A stretch of 64,000 bases of DNA from Subtercola endophyticus (GTDB taxonomy: Bacteria; Actinomycetota; Actinomycetes; Actinomycetales; Microbacteriaceae). This document shows, piece after piece, positions 1 to 8,367 of the stretch (positions are counted from its first letter, which is position 1; each line of letters starts with the position of its first letter). The notes under the pieces are model-generated. The model saw only the letters and a program-made list of their open reading frames with translations. It did not search any database and was not told the DNA's origin. A program made the position numbers and the translations under genes. The stretch lies in the NCBI RefSeq assembly GCF_021044565.1, contig NZ_CP087997.1:3906001-3970000 (forward strand), read 5' to 3'.

Positions 1-261
1 TACGCGGGCGCCCTCTCGGGTGCGGGCTACGACGTCGACCACAACGTGCAGGTCTGGCAGACGGAGACGGGCCTCGTCACGAAGTCGCAGCCCGCCGGAA
101 CGCCGCTCGGGTCGCTCAACTCCGACCTGATGGCGAAGGAAATCACGTTCCTCGTCTCGAGCGGTGTTCTGCCGAGCGCCCCCGACCCGGCGAAAGCGAC
201 CGACTCCTCCTTCCTCAAGGCGATCTACAACGGCACCGACCTCATCTGGCCCGCCCCGTAG
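1..261 (+). CDS. C-terminal end of a probable periplasmic/ABC-type binding protein (partial)
   Basis: An open frame enters from the left edge and ends with TAG at 259-261, giving 86 residues with no start in the window. The tail ends in YNGTDLIWPAP after an alternating helix/loop region (LMAKEITFLVSSGV, FLKAIYNG). This resembles the C-terminal lobe of NMT1/TauT-like substrate-binding proteins, but no diagnostic motif is present, so the family is a guess. Codon usage is host-like. The gene is followed by a long palindrome at 298-358 that could serve as its terminator. Confidence 0.5.
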   Translation, partial: YAGALSGAGYDVDHNVQVWQTETGLVTKSQPAGTPLGSLNSDLMAKEITFLVSSGVLPSAPDPAKATDSSFLKAIYNGTDLIWPAP

Positions 262-297
262 CCCACGCCCCGCCCTCTCTCGCCCGGCCGGTGGATG

Positions 298-358
298 ATC
301 GAGCTACGAGTTTGTGCGGGTGGTGAGCCGTGGCACCCGCACAAACGCGTAGCTCGAT
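298..358. repeat. Family A palindromic element, copy 1
   Basis: The arms at 298-322 and 334-358 are 25 bp each and pair with a single mismatch around an 11-bp loop. The arms begin ATCGAGCTACGAG and contain TTTGTGCGGGTG. A second copy lies at 28886-28948. There is no T tract, so it is not a classical intrinsic terminator, although the RNA would form a strong hairpin downstream of the gene ending at 261. Confidence 0.85.
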
Positions 359-410
359 GGTGATGGCGGCTTCAGGCTGGCATACAGGCAAGCGCGCCTA
401 ATGTGAACGT

Positions 411-2138
411 ATGCGACGCAATGTGTGGGCTGCCCTGACGGGTGTGGTCGCTGCCGCCGCTGTGCTTGCGTCGGCCGAGCTCGTCGCGGTGTTTCTGAGC
501 GCCGAGAGCAGCCCGCTGTTCGCCGTCGGTTCGCTGATGATCGACCTCGCGCCGCCGGGCGTCAAAGACCTGATGATCTCCCTGTTCGGCACGGGCGACA
601 AGGCCGCGCTGCTCACACTGCTGGCGATCGTCATCGTGATCGGGGCGTGTGCCGCCGGGCTGCTGCAGTATCGTCGGCCGCCGTGGGGCATTGTGGTGCT
701 GATCGTGTTCTCTGCCATCGCGGTGATCGCCGTCACGACGCGGGAGGGGGCATCCGGTTTCGCCGCCGTACCCACGGTTGTGGGCATGTTCGTCGGAGTG
801 CTCGTCTTGCGCGCCCTGCAGCAGCGGCTGAAGCGCTGGGAGTCGCGCGAAGAGGGAACGCGCAAACGTGCGGCAGCGGCCGCTGCCGTCATCGCGAGCG
901 GCGTCAGCGTGCCGATCGCCGCCGAGGTGGCGAGAGACCCGGCGGCCTCCGATCCGCCTGAAGACGGCGCACCCGACCCCCGGGTCAGTCGACCCACCGT
1001 GACGCGCGAATCGCCTGTACCGCCCGGCCCGCGGGTCACGCCCGGCGTGCGCACCGGGCCCGCCTCCTACGAACGTCGCCAGTTTCTGACCTTCTTCATC
1101 GTGGCAGCAGCGGGGTCAGCCATCGTCGGCCTCGGTTCGCGCCTGATGAATGCCACGGCGGCGGCGGTGACGTCGGCTCGAAACGCCCTCGTTCTTCCGG
1201 CGCCCGCGACGCCGGCCCCGGTCATCCCGTCGGGTGCAGAGCTCGGCCTCACGGGGCTGAGCCCGGTCATCACCCCAGCGGCCGACTTCTATCGCATCGA
1301 CACAGCGTTGCAGGTTCCGCAGCTCAACCCCGACACCTGGAGCTTGCGCATCTACGGCATGGTCGAGAACGAGGTGACGCTGTCGTTCGCCGACGTGCTC
1401 GCCCTGCCGCTCATCGAAGACACCGTCACGCTGACCTGCGTGTCGAACGAGGTCGGCGGCGACCTGATCGGCAACGCGACCTGGCTCGGCTATCCGCTGC
1501 GCGACCTACTCGCGCGAGCCAAGCCCACGGCCGGGGCCGACATGGTGCTCTCGAAGAGCTCCGACGGCTTTACGGCGGGCTCGCCGCTCGAGGTGCTGCA
1601 AGACAAGAATCGGCAGTCGATGCTGGCGGTCGGGATGAACGGGGCGCCGCTGCCGGTCGAGCACGGTTTTCCGGCTCGCCTCGTGGTGCCGGGGCTCTAC
1701 GGATACGTCTCGGCCACGAAGTGGGTCGTCGAGATGAAGGTGACGACGTTCGCTCAAGACATGGGGTACTGGACTCCGCGCGGCTGGAGCGCCCTCGGAC
1801 CCATCAAGACCTCGTCGCGCATCGACACCCCGAAAAACGCCTCCGGCCAGAGCGCCGGAACGATCCCCATCGCCGGCGTCGCCTGGGCGCAGCACACCGG
1901 CATCACCAAGGTGGAGGTGCAGATCGATAACGGAACCTGGGCCGAGGCCACCCTCGCCGACGCGATCTCGGCCGACACCTGGCGCCAGTGGGTGTTGCCG
2001 TGGCAGGCCACCTCGGGAGATCACACGATCGCCGTGCGGGCGACGGATGCCTCGGGTTACACCCAGACGCCCGACGAAGCCCCGCCGGCCCCCGACGGCT
2101 CGACCGGGTACCACACCATCCAGCTCACCGTGCAGTAA
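411..2138 (+). CDS. Membrane-anchored molybdopterin-dependent oxidoreductase, sulfite oxidase family
   Basis: 575 residues. The first ~245 residues hold about five hydrophobic segments (near 5-28, 65-85, 91-108, 116-135 and 227-245) joined by a Pro/Arg-rich linker. The rest is an oxidoreductase Moco-binding domain followed by a Mo-co dimerisation Ig-like domain. The expected molybdenum-ligand cysteine is Cys343, in LTCVSNEVGGDLIG. Family knowledge suggests oxidation or reduction of a small S-, N- or O-containing substrate at the outer face of the membrane, with electrons passed to the respiratory chain. The substrate cannot be read from sequence. The ATG at 411 opens the frame directly after a short gap. 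The gene looks monocistronic. It is longer than soluble SUOX-like proteins because of the membrane domain. Confidence 0.85.
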   Translation: MRRNVWAALTGVVAAAAVLASAELVAVFLSAESSPLFAVGSLMIDLAPPGVKDLMISLFGTGDKAALLTLLAIVIVIGACAAGLLQYRRPPWGIVVLIVFSAIAVIAVTTREGASGFAAVPTVVGMFVGVLVLRALQQRLKRWESREEGTRKRAAAAAAVIASGVSVPIAAEVARDPAASDPPEDGAPDPRVSRPTVTRESPVPPGPRVTPGVRTGPASYERRQFLTFFIVAAAGSAIVGLGSRLMNATAAAVTSARNALVLPAPATPAPVIPSGAELGLTGLSPVITPAADFYRIDTALQVPQLNPDTWSLRIYGMVENEVTLSFADVLALPLIEDTVTLTCVSNEVGGDLIGNATWLGYPLRDLLARAKPTAGADMVLSKSSDGFTAGSPLEVLQDKNRQSMLAVGMNGAPLPVEHGFPARLVVPGLYGYVSATKWVVEMKVTTFAQDMGYWTPRGWSALGPIKTSSRIDTPKNASGQSAGTIPIAGVAWAQHTGITKVEVQIDNGTWAEATLADAISADTWRQWVLPWQATSGDHTIAVRATDASGYTQTPDEAPPAPDGSTGYHTIQLTVQ

Positions 2139-2205
2139 GCGGGCGGAGGGCGGGGCGCCGCGTGCGGCCCGGACGGCCGCTCGCTCTCTGCGCCGCGCAT
2201 TGATT

Positions 2206-2740
2206 TGGGCGGAGAAGTAGCCATGGCTATTCCAGTTGTGGCGGGTGGCGGGTGGCGGGTGGGTGCCTGGGGGCGGGTGGCGGGTGGCGGGCCGGGTGGC
2301 AGGTGGGGGTGCGTCTCGGCGCTAGCCGGGTGATCCGTTGTGCGGAGAAGCACCCAAAGGTGCGGGTTTAGGTGCTTCTCCGCAAAGCCGATCGGTGCGG
2401 GCGGGTGGGCGGGTGGCGGGTGCCGGGCCGGGTGGGGTGGCTGGGTGCGTCTCGGTGCTAGCCGCGTGATCCGTTGTGCGGAGAAGCACCCAAAGGTGCG
2501 GGTTTAGGTGCCTCTCCGCAAAGCCGATCGGTGGGGGCGGGCAGGCCGGTGCCTGGGGGCGGGTGGCGGGTAGGGGTGTCGGGCTGGGTGGCGGGTAGGG
2601 GGTGCCGGGCTGGGTGGCGGCGGGTGGGTGCATCTCGGCGCTAGCCGGGTGATCCGTTGTGCGGAGAAGCACCCAAAAGGGCGGGTTTAGGTGCTTCTCC
2701 GCAAAGCCGAGCGGGGCGGGCAGGCAGGCGGCCGGGCAAG
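2206..2740. repeat. Tandem GC-rich array carrying three family B palindromes
   Basis: The 600-bp gap between genes is filled by G-rich GGGTGGCGGGT-like sequence and three copies of a stem: tgcggagaagcacc at 2341-2354 with its partner at 2371-2384, 2477-2490 with 2507-2520 (one mismatch), and 2660-2673 with 2690-2703. Each stem is preceded by the same 20-30 bp (gctagccgggtgatccgttg), so the whole unit has been duplicated at roughly 135-185 bp spacing. No protein-coding pattern is convincing here. A variant fourth copy lies at 31607-31654. Confidence 0.85.
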
Positions 2741-2744
2741 CCGC

Positions 2745-4892
2745 TCAGCCGATGAGGGAGGGGCGCAGGTCGCGCAGGGTGCGGGAGCGGGTCGCGCGAC
2801 TGGCGAGGAAGTACGTGAAGGCACCGGCCGCGAGCAGCCAGATCGCCAGCACTCCGGCGTCGTTGAGCGCCAGCATCATGTCGCCGCCGTACATGAGCTG
2901 CCGCATGCCGTCGACGGCATAACTCATCGGCAGGGCGTGATGCAGCGCGGCGAGCGGCCCGGGCAGCGTCTGCCACGGGAACGTGCCACCCGCCGTCACG
3001 AGCTGCACGACCATCAGCACGAGCCCGATGAACTGCCCCACGCTGCCGAGCCACACGTTCAGCGCCAGGATGATCGCTGCGAACGTTATCGACGTGAGAA
3101 TCATGAAGGCGAGCATCCCGGGCGCATTCGCGACCCCGAAGCCGAGCGCCAGCGTCACCACGAGGTAGACCGCCACCATCTGCAGCGCGCCCAGCGCGGC
3201 GGGCGCGAGCCAGCCCGCCAGCGCGACTTTCAGCGGCGCACGAAGCGCCGTGAGCGCCCGCTTCGACAGCGGCTTGATGATGAGGAACAATGCGTAGATG
3301 CCGATCCAGGCCGCGAGGCTGATGAAGAACGGGGCCATGCCGGCGCCGTATGTGGTGGCCTTCGTAACCGAATCGGTGTCGACCCGGGCAGGCGTGGCGA
3401 TGACCGCCGCGGCCGTCTGCGCCTGGTCGCCGGTGTAATTCGGAACCTGGGCGAGCCCCGAAACGAGCCCGTCACGCAGTTTGTCGACGCCTGTGTTCAG
3501 GCTGGCGGTGCCGGTCGCGAGGGTGGCGCTGCCGTCGGCGAGCTGCTGGGTGCCGGTCTTGAGGGTCGCAGAGCCGTCGGCGAGTTGCTGCGTTCCTGTG
3601 GCGAGCGCGGCGGCGCCGGTGGCGAGCTGCTGGGTTCCGTCTGCGAGGGTGGATGCCCCGTCAGAAACCTGCTGCGTGCCCGACGCGACTTGCGCGGCAC
3701 CACTGCTGGCCGAACTGATGCCTGCGCTCAGGGCCGGTGCGGCATCCGCTAGTTGTTGAGTGCCTGCGGCCACCAGGGCAGCGCCCGACGAGAGGTCGGA
3801 GATCTGGCCGTTCAGCGTCTGCACCTGGCTATTGCCCGACACGATGGCGTCGCCCACCTTGTCGAGCTGGGCGAGAATGGCGTTTTTCTCCTCGGTGGTG
3901 AGGGTCGTCTTGTCGAGTTGCTCCACGATGTTGGCCCGAACGGTGGGAACCTCGTTCGCAGCGTCTTGTACCGTCGCGGCAACAGGCGCGGCGCCGTCGG
4001 CGAGTTTCTTGTTGCCGTCGGCGACCTTCTGCGCGCCCGAGTTGAGCGTGGCCGTCTGGCTGGGCAGGCTCGAGGACTGGCTGTTCAGGGTGCCGAGCCC
4101 GCTGCTCAACTGCTGCGCGCCCGTGTTGGTCTGCGCTGCGCCGCTGGCGAGGGTCGAAGCGCCCGTTGCCGCCTGGGATGCTCCGCTCGAGAGAGTGGAT
4201 GCTCCGCTCGCCGCGGTGGCGGCCCCCGAGGCCAGATCGGCGGCGCCCGAGTTCACCTGCGCGGCTCCGCTGGCGAGACTGGATGCTCCGGCCTGCGCCT
4301 GCGCAGCGCCATCCGCCAGCTGGTTCGCGCCGTCGACAGCAGTACTCAGGTTCGAATGGATGGTCGCGAATCCGTTGAGAAACTGCAGCGCCGCGGCCTC
4401 ACCGACTTGCTGCGAGATGCTCAGCCGTACCTTCTCGGCAACGGTTCCCGCGATGGTGCTGGCGAGAAAGCTGTTGGTATCGTTCGTGGTCAGCTGCACA
4501 ACCGCCTGTTGCGGTGTTGCCGTGCCCGACGAGGTGAGCAACGTGGAGAAGTCGGGGCCGAGGGTCAGAATGAAGTCGTAGGTGCCGTCTTTGATGCCGC
4601 TGGCAGCCTGGTCTGAGGTGGCATCGATCCAGTCGACGCTGCCGTCTTTCATCAGCTGGTCGTGCACCTGCTGGCCGTAGTTCACCTGCTTGCCGTCGAC
4701 GGTGGCCCCGGTGTCTTGCACAACGAGGGCGACCGGAATGTTCTTCACGTTGCCGTACGGGTCGCTGTTGGCCCAGAGGTAGAGGCCGGCGTAAATCACC
4801 GGAACGAGCATCAGCGCCACCAGGGCGAGCCGAGCAAGGCTGGTGGCGGTCAGCCGGCGGAATTCGCCGGTGACGAGGGTGACGATTTTCAT
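2745..4892 (-). CDS. YhgE/Pip family membrane protein
   Basis: 715 residues from the ATG at 4892. One N-terminal TM segment (about 18-38) is followed by an extracytoplasmic YhgE-type domain. A long run of Ala/Ser/Gly/Thr-rich repeats (LASGAAQ, TLSSGASQ, QLADGSATL) typical of the coiled central region comes next, then about five C-terminal TM helices. Family relatives are the phage-infection protein Pip and the export-associated YhgE/EsaA proteins. They are ABC-2-permease-like in their C-terminal region. It overlaps the upstream pseudo-ATPase gene by 4 bp (ATGA), so the two are translationally coupled and co-transcribed with the TetR gene. The longer open frame upstream of 4892 is out-of-context sequence from the neighbour and is rejected as a start. 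Confidence 0.85.
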   Translation of the reverse strand: MKIVTLVTGEFRRLTATSLARLALVALMLVPVIYAGLYLWANSDPYGNVKNIPVALVVQDTGATVDGKQVNYGQQVHDQLMKDGSVDWIDATSDQAASGIKDGTYDFILTLGPDFSTLLTSSGTATPQQAVVQLTTNDTNSFLASTIAGTVAEKVRLSISQQVGEAAALQFLNGFATIHSNLSTAVDGANQLADGAAQAQAGASSLASGAAQVNSGAADLASGAATAASGASTLSSGASQAATGASTLASGAAQTNTGAQQLSSGLGTLNSQSSSLPSQTATLNSGAQKVADGNKKLADGAAPVAATVQDAANEVPTVRANIVEQLDKTTLTTEEKNAILAQLDKVGDAIVSGNSQVQTLNGQISDLSSGAALVAAGTQQLADAAPALSAGISSASSGAAQVASGTQQVSDGASTLADGTQQLATGAAALATGTQQLADGSATLKTGTQQLADGSATLATGTASLNTGVDKLRDGLVSGLAQVPNYTGDQAQTAAAVIATPARVDTDSVTKATTYGAGMAPFFISLAAWIGIYALFLIIKPLSKRALTALRAPLKVALAGWLAPAALGALQMVAVYLVVTLALGFGVANAPGMLAFMILTSITFAAIILALNVWLGSVGQFIGLVLMVVQLVTAGGTFPWQTLPGPLAALHHALPMSYAVDGMRQLMYGGDMMLALNDAGVLAIWLLAAGAFTYFLASRATRSRTLRDLRPSLIG

Positions 4893-5875
4893 GCGATGCC
4901 TTTGTTGTGTGCTGAGGTGGCGCGGGCGTCGCTGGCTGCGCTGGAGGGGTCGGGGGTGGTCGGGGTGTGGGGCGCCGCGGGCGCCGTGTGGGATCGGGGT
5001 GCCGCAGGGGCCGTGGGGGTGCTGGGCGCCGCAGGGGCCGTGGGGATAGCCGGCGTGCGTGTCGCGGCTGGGGTGGTTGCGGTGCGGACTGTCGCGGGGG
5101 GCTTCGCCCTGGCTGGTGCCGGTGAGGCGGCAGCCGGTTCGGCTGGGGTGATGACTTCGTCGGCGGGCTGCTGCAGGGCATCCGTTTCGGCGCGGCCGGC
5201 GGCCTCGGCGTCTGCGGCGGCCTGGCGCCGGGAGGCGGCGGCCTGGCGCTCGAGTTCGGCGAGCCGGTCGCGCTCGAACTGCGCGCTGACGTCGCGCACC
5301 ACCGAGATCGAGGCCTCGCTGGCGATGACGAGCACGGCGAGCCCGCGCAGTGCGAGATCGGAGGCGATCGCCCACCAGTCGAACGGATCGCCGCCGTGCC
5401 GATCGGGGGACGTGAGGACGACACCCTCGATGCCCGGGCGCGATACGGCCAGTTCGCTCAGGATGCGCAGTCGCACCATCGGCGGAACGTTCTGTGTCTC
5501 GAAGTCGGCGTACTGCGCCGCGTTCAGTTCGGTGAGCGCGTCGAGGGCGGCGCTTCGAGAGTTCGGTCGATCGGCGAACATCAGTTCTTCGCGTACGACG
5601 GCGGTCAGGCGCAGATCGGCGACCGGCTCGCTGACGTCGGGAGCATCGACGATGGCGGTGACGGTGCGCAGCGCCGTGGGGTCGGTTCGGTCGTCGAACA
5701 GGATGGTCCCGGCATCCGGAGCCATGCGGCCCGTCGCCAGAAGGGCAAGCACCGTGGGGCGGCGCGCGGTCTCGATGACCTCGAGCGTGACCGCGCCCGA
5801 TTCGTAGCTGAGCGAGGTGGCGGGCAGATTCTCGCCGTCATGGCCCTTCGAAACGCGGTTCAGGATGACCTTCAT
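4889..5875 (-). CDS. Degenerate ABC-ATPase-like protein (no Walker A) of the YhgE operon
   Basis: 328 residues. Residues 1-200 align by eye with an ABC nucleotide-binding domain: the SLSYESGAVTLEV strand, a GTILFDDR turn, and a late GVVLTSPDRHGGDPFDWW segment where Walker B would lie. The P-loop position reads ETARRPTVLALLATGRM instead of GxxGxGKS/T, no LSGGQ signature is visible, and the Walker B Glu is not obvious. A coiled basic segment (about 205-235) and a long Ala/Pro/Thr-rich tail follow. The gene is coupled by 4-bp overlaps to the TetR gene upstream and YhgE downstream. I infer a non-hydrolysing partner of the ABC-2-like YhgE protein. Sequence alone does not exclude weak nucleotide binding. 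Confidence 0.6.
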   Translation of the reverse strand: MKVILNRVSKGHDGENLPATSLSYESGAVTLEVIETARRPTVLALLATGRMAPDAGTILFDDRTDPTALRTVTAIVDAPDVSEPVADLRLTAVVREELMFADRPNSRSAALDALTELNAAQYADFETQNVPPMVRLRILSELAVSRPGIEGVVLTSPDRHGGDPFDWWAIASDLALRGLAVLVIASEASISVVRDVSAQFERDRLAELERQAAASRRQAAADAEAAGRAETDALQQPADEVITPAEPAAASPAPARAKPPATVRTATTPAATRTPAIPTAPAAPSTPTAPAAPRSHTAPAAPHTPTTPDPSSAASDARATSAHNKGIA

Positions 5876-6570
5876 AACGTGCTCGTTTCGGATCGGGTGA
5901 GGGGTGCCGGGGCACTCGGCTCCGGGCGGAGGAGGGGCGACTCGCTGAACTGCAGCTCAGGGTGATGTTTGACGACCGCGGCCGCCTCGTGCCACGAGAG
6001 CCCGGCCGTACCGAGCGTCGCGAGCATCACGAGGCGATGCCCGTCGGCGTTGGAGAGATTGGCGCGAATGGCCTCGTCGAGCACCGACAGCGCGGCGCCT
6101 TCGATGAGGTTGGCGAGGGTGAGGGCATCCATGTCGCCGCGCAGTTCGCGGGCGACGATTCCGCGTTCGACGATGGCGAGCAGCTTCGATCGCACGGGGC
6201 GGAGGGTCTCGGCGAAGGTCGCGCGCTGCGGCCCGCGCACCGCAAGCTGGGCCATGACGCGCACGTTCTCGACCTCGCTCCACAGGCGCGCGCCGATGAG
6301 GGCGATGGCCACGCGTGAGTCGATGTGGTCAATGTGCGCCAGTGCGGCGGTGACCCGCTGTCCGCCGAGCGTCTGGATCTCGCCGATCAGCTCGTCGCGC
6401 GTAGCGAAGTGCCCGTAGATCGAGCGGCGAGAGAGCCCGGCGCCGGCCGCGATGGCCTCGAGCGAGGCCTCCGGATCGCGGTTGAGCAGCACCCGGGCTG
6501 ATTCGAGAATCGCGATGCGGTTCTCGGCCGCATCGCGCCGCGGTGGCTTCGGAGAAAGAGTGGTTTGCAC
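5872..6570 (-). CDS. TetR family transcriptional regulator
   Basis: 232 residues from the GTG at 6570. The N-terminal HTH (about residues 16-62) includes the hallmark LEAIAAGAGLSRRSIYGHF. The C-terminal helical ligand-binding domain is variable. It is the first gene of the three-gene operon with the pseudo-ATPase and YhgE genes, each joined by a 4-bp overlap. A perfect 12-bp inverted repeat overlaps its promoter, so autorepression of the whole operon is likely. The GTG lies only 6 nt from a good -10 box, which suggests a leaderless transcript. The ligand is unknown. Confidence 0.85.
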   Translation of the reverse strand: MQTTLSPKPPRRDAAENRIAILESARVLLNRDPEASLEAIAAGAGLSRRSIYGHFATRDELIGEIQTLGGQRVTAALAHIDHIDSRVAIALIGARLWSEVENVRVMAQLAVRGPQRATFAETLRPVRSKLLAIVERGIVARELRGDMDALTLANLIEGAALSVLDEAIRANLSNADGHRLVMLATLGTAGLSWHEAAAVVKHHPELQFSESPLLRPEPSAPAPLTRSETSTL

Positions 6571-6576
6571 CCCTCC

Positions 6577-6610
6577 ATCATAATAACTTGCACACCACTG
6601 TGCAAGTTAT
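6577..6610 (-). promoter_or_regulatory. Promoter and TetR operator of the YhgE operon
   Basis: A perfect inverted repeat ATAACTTGCACA (6583-6594) / TGTGCAAGTTAT (6599-6610) has a 4-bp spacer. On the minus strand TTGCAC (6605-6600), a 17-bp spacer and TATGAT (6582-6577) form a strong sigma70-like promoter inside the palindrome. Transcription would start at about 6570-6571, at the GTG start codon. Binding of the TetR dimer would cover the -35 and the spacer. Confidence 0.8.
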
Positions 6611-6643
6611 AATGGCGTATGAACTTCGCCCCCGGCGACGATG

Positions 6644-7042
6644 TCAGCGCGGAACCACGACGTTCATGCCCCGCGCCACTGCCGAGTCGATCTGCCGGGA
6701 GTCGTACGAGATGAACTCGTCTGCCGTGATGTGTTCGGCCGTGGCAATGTGCAGCGCGTCGAGGCTCCGCAGGTTGCTCGCCGGCAGCATGAGGCCCGCC
6801 TCATGGAACGTCTCGCGTTCCATGTCGACGATGGTGAGTCTTCGCAAGACCCCAGTCGCTGCTTGCTGGCTGAAGCCCACCCGATGGGCCATACGGCGTA
6901 GCTCTGTCTCGAGCAACGTTGAGGAAGCGACGATGCCGCCGGGTTCGCGCGCCCGAAGATCGAGGTGCGCGACCAGTGCGTCACTCTCGTCTTCGTCGAC
7001 GAGAAGCTTGCCGACGGCCGAGCTGTCGAGATAAACGATCAC
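6644..7042 (-). CDS. PIN-domain ribonuclease toxin (VapC-like)
   Basis: 132 residues. It begins MIVYLDSSAVGKLL with the first conserved Asp. A Glu follows in LLETELRR, and the C-terminal acidic centre is SLDALHIATAE. These are the acidic residues expected for Mg-dependent PIN endoribonucleases that cut tRNA or mRNA. The start overlaps the antitoxin stop by 4 bp, the usual antitoxin-first order. The gene sits between two other minus-strand units, and the antitoxin binding the promoter would control it. Confidence 0.85.
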   Translation of the reverse strand: MIVYLDSSAVGKLLVDEDESDALVAHLDLRAREPGGIVASSTLLETELRRMAHRVGFSQQAATGVLRRLTIVDMERETFHEAGLMLPASNLRSLDALHIATAEHITADEFISYDSRQIDSAVARGMNVVVPR

Positions 7043-7290
7043 CGATCGCCCCGCAGATCGTCGAGCACGCTCGTCACCGGTTCCCGTGCGGGCACGCGCG
7101 CAATGTCTGCAAAACTCGGGGCGACGCTCGGCGGCCGAGAACGTACACCCGCCAGGGGGAGCAGGTTCACGGGCGCAAGAGTGGCGACGATCTTGCCATT
7201 GTTCGTGATCATGTACGTTTCACCCACCTCTACCCCGCGCAGGATCTCACCGCTATTGTTGCGGAGCTCGCGGTGTGCAATTGTTTTCAT
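7039..7290 (-). CDS. Phd/YefM-type antitoxin of the PIN toxin
   Basis: 83 residues. The N-terminal MKTIAHRELRNNSGEILRGV and GETYMITNNGKIVATL match the Phd/YefM beta-alpha fold that binds DNA and the toxin. The C-terminal ~40 residues are likely the disordered toxin-neutralising tail. It is the first gene of the pair. Phd-type antitoxins commonly repress their own operon, and direct repeats precede the gene at 7301-7317. Confidence 0.8.
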   Translation of the reverse strand: MKTIAHRELRNNSGEILRGVEVGETYMITNNGKIVATLAPVNLLPLAGVRSRPPSVAPSFADIARVPAREPVTSVLDDLRGDR

Positions 7291-7300
7291 GTTTCGAAGT

Positions 7301-7318
7301 GTAGCACGCGTAGCACGG
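7301..7318 (-). promoter_or_regulatory. Direct repeats and -10 region before the antitoxin gene
   Basis: On the minus strand two copies of CGTGCTAC occur with a 9-bp period just upstream of the antitoxin ATG (7290). The second copy runs into TACACT, a plausible extended -10. The arrangement fits an autoregulated TA promoter with a very short leader. Confidence 0.45.
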
Positions 7319-7371
7319 TGATGTGAGAAAAAGTCGATACAATCCCCCGGTGGTTCCAGGGAGGAGGAAAT

Positions 7372-7557
7372 TCAGGCGGTCAGGCGCTCGGGCATCCTGA
7401 ATTCGAAGACTTCGACCCAGCCCTCGCCGAAGCACTCGACGCACAGCCGAACGTCGGTCTCGTACTCGTCGTCGACCACGAAAGGCTGCATGGGGTCTGC
7501 CCCCGAGCCTTCGCAGCGCTCGCAATCTTCGTGTGTGGTGACGCGTTGTGTTTGCAT
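7372..7557 (-). CDS. Small protein with two CxxCxGxG zinc-finger-like motifs
   Basis: 61 residues from the ATG at 7557. It contains CERCEGSG and CVECFGEG, two copies of the CxxCxGxG module that in DnaJ forms half of a zinc-binding finger; here both halves are in one tiny protein. The middle is acidic (VVDDEYETDVRL) and the end is VFEFRMPERLTA. A longer start 13 codons upstream exists but lacks a ribosome site. It stands alone between the TA pair and the SARP-like gene, so its role is unknown; a zinc-binding chaperone-like or RNA-binding accessory protein is possible. Confidence 0.6.
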   Translation of the reverse strand: MQTQRVTTHEDCERCEGSGADPMQPFVVDDEYETDVRLCVECFGEGWVEVFEFRMPERLTA

Positions 7558-7659
7558 GCTGCCATTGTGCGCGCACCCTCCGACATCGGCCGGCAAGGCC
7601 TATGGAGAGTCGCGGAACCCCGGTGGTGAGTCGGAAGGCTGGCACCCGACCGCCGCGCG

Positions 7660-8367
7660 TCAGGCCGACATGTCGCGCACGAGAACCGAAAGCAGTGGCG
7701 TCGGAGCGAGCCCGAGCGAGTCGAGAAGGAGGCTCGAATATCGGTCGAAGACGCGCAGGGCCTCCGACTGATTGCCCTCGGCGATGTGCACCTTGATCAG
7801 CGCCGCCTGTCCGCTCTCGCGCAGCGGATCGGCCACGATCGCCGCCCGTGCGGCCACCCCGGCTTCGGGCAGCCGGCCATCTTTCATGAGCAGCCGCGAC
7901 TGTGTTTCGAGTCCGTTCAGTCGTAACGCTCGCCAGTCCTCGGCGGCCGCCAGCACCCAGTCGTCGTACCAGTCGGGCAGCAGCTCTTCTGAGAGGGCCG
8001 CGACGGCCGCGGGCGCGATGTCGGCGGCAATGGCTGATCCTTCAGCGGGCAGCAGCCGCAGTGCAAGTGCGTGTGAGGAACGCAGGTCGACGCTCACCGT
8101 GTCGGCCAAACGAAGGCTGGCGGATGCCACGTGCACGAGACCGCGCGTGGGAGCATCCATTCGCGCCAGCGCCGTGCGCAGGCTCATGGCGGCGTGACTC
8201 TCGGTGGCGTCTGGCCACATGATGCCGGCCATGCTGATACGGCCGACCTCACGTGCGTTGATAGCGAGGTAGGCGAGCAGTCGGCGCGTGGTCGATGACA
8301 CCGAAATTGCGGCGCGAGCGTCGTCGGTCAGGGTGAAGCCCCCGAGTACGGTCAGTTCAGCAGCCAT
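7660..8367 (-). CDS. Short SARP-type regulator (winged helix + BTAD)
   Basis: 235 residues. Residues 1-95 resemble the OmpR-like winged-helix DNA-binding domain of SARP/AfsR proteins (ELTVLGGFTLT, RRLLAYLAIN, ALRTALARM). Residues 100-235 are the bacterial transcriptional activation domain, ending LRVFDRYSSLLLDSLGLAPTPLL. No NB-ARC or TPR region is present, so this is the small SARP form. SARPs activate promoters bearing 7-bp direct repeats spaced 11 bp apart. Such a set exists upstream of the neighbouring surface-protein gene (9933-9972), which makes that gene a likely target. Confidence 0.75.
   Translation of the reverse strand: MAAELTVLGGFTLTDDARAAISVSSTTRRLLAYLAINAREVGRISMAGIMWPDATESHAAMSLRTALARMDAPTRGLVHVASASLRLADTVSVDLRSSHALALRLLPAEGSAIAADIAPAAVAALSEELLPDWYDDWVLAAAEDWRALRLNGLETQSRLLMKDGRLPEAGVAARAAIVADPLRESGQAALIKVHIAEGNQSEALRVFDRYSSLLLDSLGLAPTPLLSVLVRDMSA

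Noticed and set aside
2691..5807. Long plus-strand frames across the YhgE and pseudo-ATPase genes
   Set aside because: They are arginine-rich shadow translations of high-GC genes; the minus strand has coherent domains, coupling overlaps and a promoter.
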